Shown here: positions 6,791 to 8,471 of the stretch, piece by piece
Position numbering within the stretch: position 1 is the stretch's first letter
Layout: every line of letters starts with the position of its first letter
Source of the DNA: Candidatus Thorarchaeota archaeon SMTZ1-83
GTDB lineage: Archaea > Asgardarchaeota > Thorarchaeia > Thorarchaeales > Thorarchaeaceae
Length of the DNA stretch: 8,471 bases
Assembly: GCA_001563325.1 (NCBI GenBank)
Contig: LRSK01000019.1
Coordinates: 1 to 8,471 of the forward strand
Reading direction: 5' to 3'
Program-made: the position numbers and the translations under genes
The notes under the pieces: generated by a model
Databases searched by the model: none
What the model saw: the letters and a program-made list of their open reading frames with translations, nothing else
Told to the model about the DNA's origin: nothing

Positions 6791-6797
6791 ATTATAA
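6791..6797. promoter_or_regulatory. TATA element in the divergent region between the TPR and methyltransferase genes
   Basis: ATTATAA within ATATTATAAG is near-symmetric and could serve both strands. On the plus strand it is centred about 27 bases before the ATG at 6822, fitting a leaderless methyltransferase mRNA. It is too close to the ATG at 6810 for that codon to be on the transcript. On the minus strand it would give a leader of about 58 bases for the TPR gene. A second weak box (CATAATT, about 6749-6755) is another candidate for that gene. Confidence 0.45.
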
Positions 6798-6821
6798 GAA
6801 CCTCTGGTTATGGCAAAGGTG

Positions 6822-7661
6822 ATGGCCGACAAGGAATACGCAACACCGTTTTCGCTTCTGCATGCAGCAAGGCTGCTCAGTCACCGTTCTAGACTTGCCA
6901 AGTTCGAGGAGGCTCTTAGGAGAACGGTAAGAGAAGACAGCTATGTCGTAGACATTGGCTCTGGTACCGGAGTTCTCGCCCTTATGGCCGCCAAAGCAGG
7001 TGCAAGGCGTGTCACTGGTCTTGAGGTTCAGGCCGAATCAGTGGAGTACGCGAGAAAGGCAGCCAAGAAGAATCTGTTCAGCGACATTGTTGAATTCAAA
7101 AGAGTTCACTTTGCAGACTTCACTCCAGAAGAACGGGCAGACGTTGTCATCTGTGAGATGTTGTCTGCGATAATGCTGATTGAACAACAGGTTCCTGCGA
7201 GTCGCCATGCTGTCAAGGAGATTCTTGCACCTGACGGCGTCCTGCTTCCTCATCATGTGTCAGTCTATGTTGTGCCCGTTGAGTGCTATGCAATACAGGA
7301 TAGGTTCAGCATCGGAAACCTGCAGTTTCAAGCATTGCCTCAGACTGTGGACAGTGGCAATGTTCGAGACCTATCAGACCTGGCAATCCTAACCCAGTTT
7401 GATCTCACACGTGTCAGAAACGGTGAGCATGTTGATGCTGAGATTGAGTTTGAGATTCTGGAGAACGGAGTCGTACACGGCCTTGTCGGGATGTTCGAGG
7501 CGCAGCTCTACGAGGATATAGTGCTTAGGATGGACGATGGTTGGAGAAACCTATTCCTTCCTCTTGCGGAACCAATCGAAGTCGCGAAGGGCGACATCCT
7601 GCGCATTGGGGTGAAATACACACCCGGAAGGTACGACTCATTCTCTATGAGGCGTCTGTAG
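6822..7661 (+). CDS. Protein arginine methyltransferase-like SAM-dependent methyltransferase (279 aa)
   Basis: This is a class I methyltransferase with the PRMT-type layout. Motif I VDIGSGTG is at 43-50, with the ribose-binding acidic residue E68 after the next strand (VTGLEV). E112 and E121, nine residues apart in EMLSAIMLIE, match the PRMT double-E loop that holds the substrate guanidinium. The sequence then continues LAPDGVLLP as PRMTs do. Residues from about 145 form a beta-barrel-like C-terminal half. Residues 240-252 (GWRNLFLPLAEPI) align with the PRMT THW-loop strand, but the Thr-His is Asp-Gly and only the Trp remains. Arginine methylation of proteins is therefore likely but not certain. 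The frame starts at an ATG at 6810. I prefer the ATG at 6822 because of the TATA spacing. The gene overlaps the convergent acetyltransferase by 17 bases at its 3' end. Confidence 0.85.
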   Translation: MADKEYATPFSLLHAARLLSHRSRLAKFEEALRRTVREDSYVVDIGSGTGVLALMAAKAGARRVTGLEVQAESVEYARKAAKKNLFSDIVEFKRVHFADFTPEERADVVICEMLSAIMLIEQQVPASRHAVKEILAPDGVLLPHHVSVYVVPVECYAIQDRFSIGNLQFQALPQTVDSGNVRDLSDLAILTQFDLTRVRNGEHVDAEIEFEILENGVVHGLVGMFEAQLYEDIVLRMDDGWRNLFLPLAEPIEVAKGDILRIGVKYTPGRYDSFSMRRL

Positions 7662-8226
7662 CAGGACCCACGAACGTTCCGGAAGGGTAGTCCCGCATGA
7701 ACTCTTCTCTAAGGATGTCCATGATTAGAAGATCGCAATACTCTCCGTCCATGAACTCAGTCTTTCTAAGCAGGCCAACTCTCTTGAATCCACACTTCCG
7801 ATATGCACGTATCGCTCTCTCGTTGTGAGGAAAGGTGTCCAAGGAGATACTGCGAAGACACAGAATGTGAAAGGCAATCCATAGCAAGACCCGTGTTGCA
7901 TCTGTCCCATATCCCTTTGAACGGTTCTGAGGATTGTAAATCGAGATTCCAAGACGCCCTCGATTATGCGGACTTCGAATGGCCCTCAGGACGGCAAACC
8001 CAAGGAATTCGCCACTCCTTTTCTCGGTTATTGCAAGATTCAATTCGCCGTCCTTCCATGGATCCGTCTTTGATGCTCCTACCAACCAATCTTCCATGGC
8101 CGCTCTCGATCTCGGCAGGGGAACGCCTATCGTACGTCTCAGCTCCCAAGTGTTCCAGTACAACAGCATGGAATCTATGTCCGATTCTTCGAGGGCCCTT
8201 AGACACACGAGTTCTCCATAGTACAT
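7645..8226 (-). CDS. GNAT-family N-acetyltransferase, RimJ/RimL-like (193 aa)
   Basis: This enzyme transfers acetyl from acetyl-CoA to an amine, which in this subfamily is often the N-terminal amine of a protein or a small polyamine-type substrate. The opening LVCLRALEESDIDSML is the usual first strand and helix of RimJ/RimL-type enzymes. LGISIYNPQNRSKGYGT holds the pyrophosphate-binding loop (R102-S-K-G-Y-G-T108). HNERAIRAYRKCGF at 134-147 is the conserved C-terminal helix, followed by the closing strand (GEYCDLLIMDIL). The length is normal for the family. The ATG at 8226 has no ribosome site, but a TTTAAG box (8252-8257) lies about 28 bases ahead, which fits a leaderless mRNA. The last six codons overlap the methyltransferase 3' end on the opposite strand. 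The acceptor substrate is unknown. Confidence 0.87.
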   Translation of the reverse strand: MYYGELVCLRALEESDIDSMLLYWNTWELRRTIGVPLPRSRAAMEDWLVGASKTDPWKDGELNLAITEKRSGEFLGFAVLRAIRSPHNRGRLGISIYNPQNRSKGYGTDATRVLLWIAFHILCLRSISLDTFPHNERAIRAYRKCGFKRVGLLRKTEFMDGEYCDLLIMDILREEFMRDYPSGTFVGPATDAS

Positions 8227-8290
8227 GGGTCAGAGCATAGTCGGCTGGCACTTAAAGCTCTTCTCCGTGAGGTTTCTCGGGGGAAGCATA

Positions 8291-8298
8291 CTTTTATG
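8291..8298. promoter_or_regulatory. TATA-like element in the divergent acetyltransferase/phosphoribosyltransferase region
   Basis: CTTTTATG on plus reads CATAAAAG on minus. On the plus strand it is centred about 41 bases before the ATG at 8336, giving a leader of about 16 bases with GGTGG in it. On the minus strand it would serve the acetyltransferase with a leader of about 42 bases, competing with the TTTAAG at 8252-8257. Confidence 0.4.
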
Positions 8299-8325
8299 AT
8301 GGACCGAGTGGCCGTGAAGTGACTT

Positions 8326-8330
8326 GGTGG
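8326..8330 (+). promoter_or_regulatory. Ribosome-binding site of the phosphoribosyltransferase gene
   Basis: GGTGG lies five bases before the ATG at 8336 and matches the anti-Shine-Dalgarno core. This is the clearest leadered start in the window and fixes the start codon. Confidence 0.6.
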
Positions 8331-8335
8331 AAACC

Positions 8336-8471
8336 ATGGAACTCAAGGGTCCATTGTGCTATGTTCTGGATTGGGATGACATATACAGCTACGCATACCA
8401 AACAGCTTTGAAGATTAAGAAGAGTGGATGGAAACCCGATGCAATCGTCGGGATTGCCAGAGGGGGTTGGG
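8336..8471 (+). CDS. 5' end of a phosphoribosyltransferase (COG2236-type), cut by the window end
   Basis: Forty-five codons are visible, open to the window edge and too short to stand out as an ORF. The start YVLDWDDIYSYAYQTALKI, followed by KPDAIVGIARGGW, is the signature N-terminus of archaeal COG2236-type purine phosphoribosyltransferases (xanthine/guanine/hypoxanthine type). In these the IVGIARGGW turn forms part of the PRPP/nucleotide site. They salvage free bases by joining them to PRPP in the cytoplasm. The PRPP-binding loop (acidic pair plus TG) lies beyond the window, so base preference cannot be judged. The ATG at 8336 is well supported by GGTGG and an upstream TATA-like box. The gene is divergent from the acetyltransferase. 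Confidence 0.8.
   Translation, partial: MELKGPLCYVLDWDDIYSYAYQTALKIKKSGWKPDAIVGIARGGW

Noticed and set aside
6114..6797. Long plus-strand open frame (227 codons) opposite the TPR gene
   Set aside because: It is a shadow of the TPR-zinc-ribbon gene. Its translation is low in recognisable motifs and runs across the divergent promoter region, while the minus frame has clear repeats and a zinc site.
1..8471. CRISPR array, tRNA, rRNA, insertion sequence or defence cassette
   Set aside because: I found no regularly spaced repeats, no tRNA-like cloverleaf or TTCGA-type arm in context, no transposase and no terminal inverted repeats. The genes read as ordinary or lineage-specific archaeal genes.

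Overview
The window looks archaeal. It carries an archaeal RecJ/GAN-type DHH nuclease, a PRMT-fold methyltransferase, a COG2236-type phosphoribosyltransferase start and a secreted protein with many N-glycosylation sequons. AT-rich TATA-like boxes lie about 24-37 bases before several start codons, and other starts have GGTG/AGGA-type ribosome sites. GC is middling, and ATA and AGG codons are frequent. An Asgard (Thorarchaeota-like) origin is my best guess from gene style, but no ribosomal RNA or marker gene here proves it.

Layout. Positions 1-117 probably hold the tail of an unrecognised gene. Three plus-strand genes follow: a coiled-coil protein (152-676), a small tail-anchored membrane protein (804-1157) and a RecJ/GAN-like DHH phosphoesterase (1229-2734). 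Two short hairpins separate the nuclease from a convergent four-helix membrane protein (2776-3237, minus). The minus strand then carries, in transcription order, a TPR protein with a C-terminal zinc ribbon (6710-5550), a NUDIX hydrolase (5525-5034) and a large membrane-anchored, probably glycosylated surface protein (4969-3383). From a divergent promoter region near 6795 runs a protein arginine methyltransferase-like gene (6822-7661, plus). Its 3' end overlaps a convergent RimJ/RimL-like N-acetyltransferase (8226-7645, minus). Another divergent region leads to the first 45 codons of a phosphoribosyltransferase, cut by the window end.

How the genes relate. The content is mostly housekeeping or lineage-specific. 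The TPR, NUDIX and surface-protein genes are close enough to be partly co-transcribed, but no shared pathway is evident. The methyltransferase and acetyltransferase are both candidate protein modifiers, though their link is only a 3' overlap. I see no CRISPR array, tRNA, rRNA, insertion sequence, phage gene or defence cassette. I do not see a convincing complete new system. The least explained parts are the two small genes ahead of the nuclease, the TPR-zinc-ribbon protein and the sequon-rich surface protein.
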